Shown one piece after another: positions 5,386 to 5,467 of a DNA stretch of 5,467 nt (its first letter is position 1; every line of letters begins with the position of its first letter). The stretch lies in NCBI GenBank assembly GCA_016211095.1, contig JACQSW010000076.1:1-5467 (forward strand), in the 5' to 3' direction. The DNA comes from Candidatus Woesearchaeota archaeon. GTDB taxonomy: Archaea; Nanobdellota; Nanobdellia; SCGC-AAA011-G17; GW2011-AR17. Made by a program: the position numbers and the translations under genes. The notes under the pieces were generated by a model. That model had not been told where the DNA came from. It saw nothing but the letters and a program-made list of their open reading frames with translations, and did not search any database.

Positions 5386-5467
5386 ATGGCTTTGACACCG
5401 CAACAAAAAAGAAAACTCAAAAAATTCATCAACGAATTAGAGCAAATCAGGGGCAGGCATACTGAGC
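5386..5467 (+). CDS. prf1: Peptide chain release factor subunit 1 (aRF1), N-terminal fragment cut by the window edge
   Basis: Twenty-seven codons are visible from ATG 5386. The end of the fragment, LKKFINELEQIRGRHTE, resembles the opening of archaeal aRF1, in which a Lys-rich helix leads into RGR-TEL and then an SLYIPP-like strand just past this window. aRF1 recognises all three stop codons in the ribosomal A site and releases the finished protein through a GGQ motif; both its recognition and catalytic motifs would be downstream. It starts 29 bases after the valS stop, with valS terminated in between, so it is likely a separate transcript with a nearly leaderless start. GGGG at 5371-5374 is too far from the ATG for a good ribosome-binding site. 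The identification rests on about 17 residues of family-typical sequence. Confidence 0.8.
   Translation, partial: MALTPQQKRKLKKFINELEQIRGRHTE

Overview
This window looks like chromosomal DNA of an archaeon, most likely a small-genome DPANN-type lineage (Woesearchaeota/Pacearchaeota-like). The evidence is an archaeal-style valyl-tRNA synthetase, the first codons of an archaeal aRF1-like release factor, A-rich BRE/TATA-type promoter boxes placed so that transcripts would be nearly leaderless, poly-T terminators, a low-GC and AGG-rich coding style, and a transposase and a YgiT-type zinc-ribbon protein of kinds I associate with DPANN genomes. The lineage is inferred from family resemblance, not from a search. 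All readable genes lie on the + strand.

Left part (1-1270). The 3' end of an unrecognised gene runs in from the left edge and is interrupted by a 997-bp IS481-type insertion sequence (259-1255). The element has 23-bp terminal inverted repeats (21/23 identical, TGT...ACA ends) and a perfect 15-bp target-site duplication (244-258 and 1256-1270). Its single transposase gene encodes about 300 residues once reconstructed and keeps a DDE triad. It is broken by two opposite one-base frameshifts in A-tracts. Removing the element and one duplication copy rejoins the host reading frame. The insertion replaced only the last six residues of the host protein.

Middle part (1271-2909). A promoter starting directly at the right duplication copy drives a UDP-glucose/GDP-mannose dehydrogenase family gene (a nucleotide-sugar precursor enzyme for surface glycans). 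One base after its stop comes a 68-residue YgiT-type zinc-ribbon protein, probably translationally coupled to it. This protein appears to lack the AbrB-like DNA-binding half that I recall in related archaeal proteins.

Right part (2910-5467). valS (797 aa, class Ia valyl-tRNA synthetase with an editing domain and Cys-rich zinc sites) is transcribed from its own near-leaderless promoter and ends in an 11-T terminator. The next gene, apparently the aRF1 release factor, has a candidate promoter overlapping the valS stop and runs off the right edge. valS and prf1 are translation housekeeping genes, the dehydrogenase supplies sugar nucleotides, and the IS is a recent selfish insertion. I see no CRISPR array, tRNA, rRNA or defence locus, and no new multi-gene system. 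The most informative observations are the IS insertion structure, its frameshifted transposase and start-site hairpin, and the truncated zinc-ribbon regulator.
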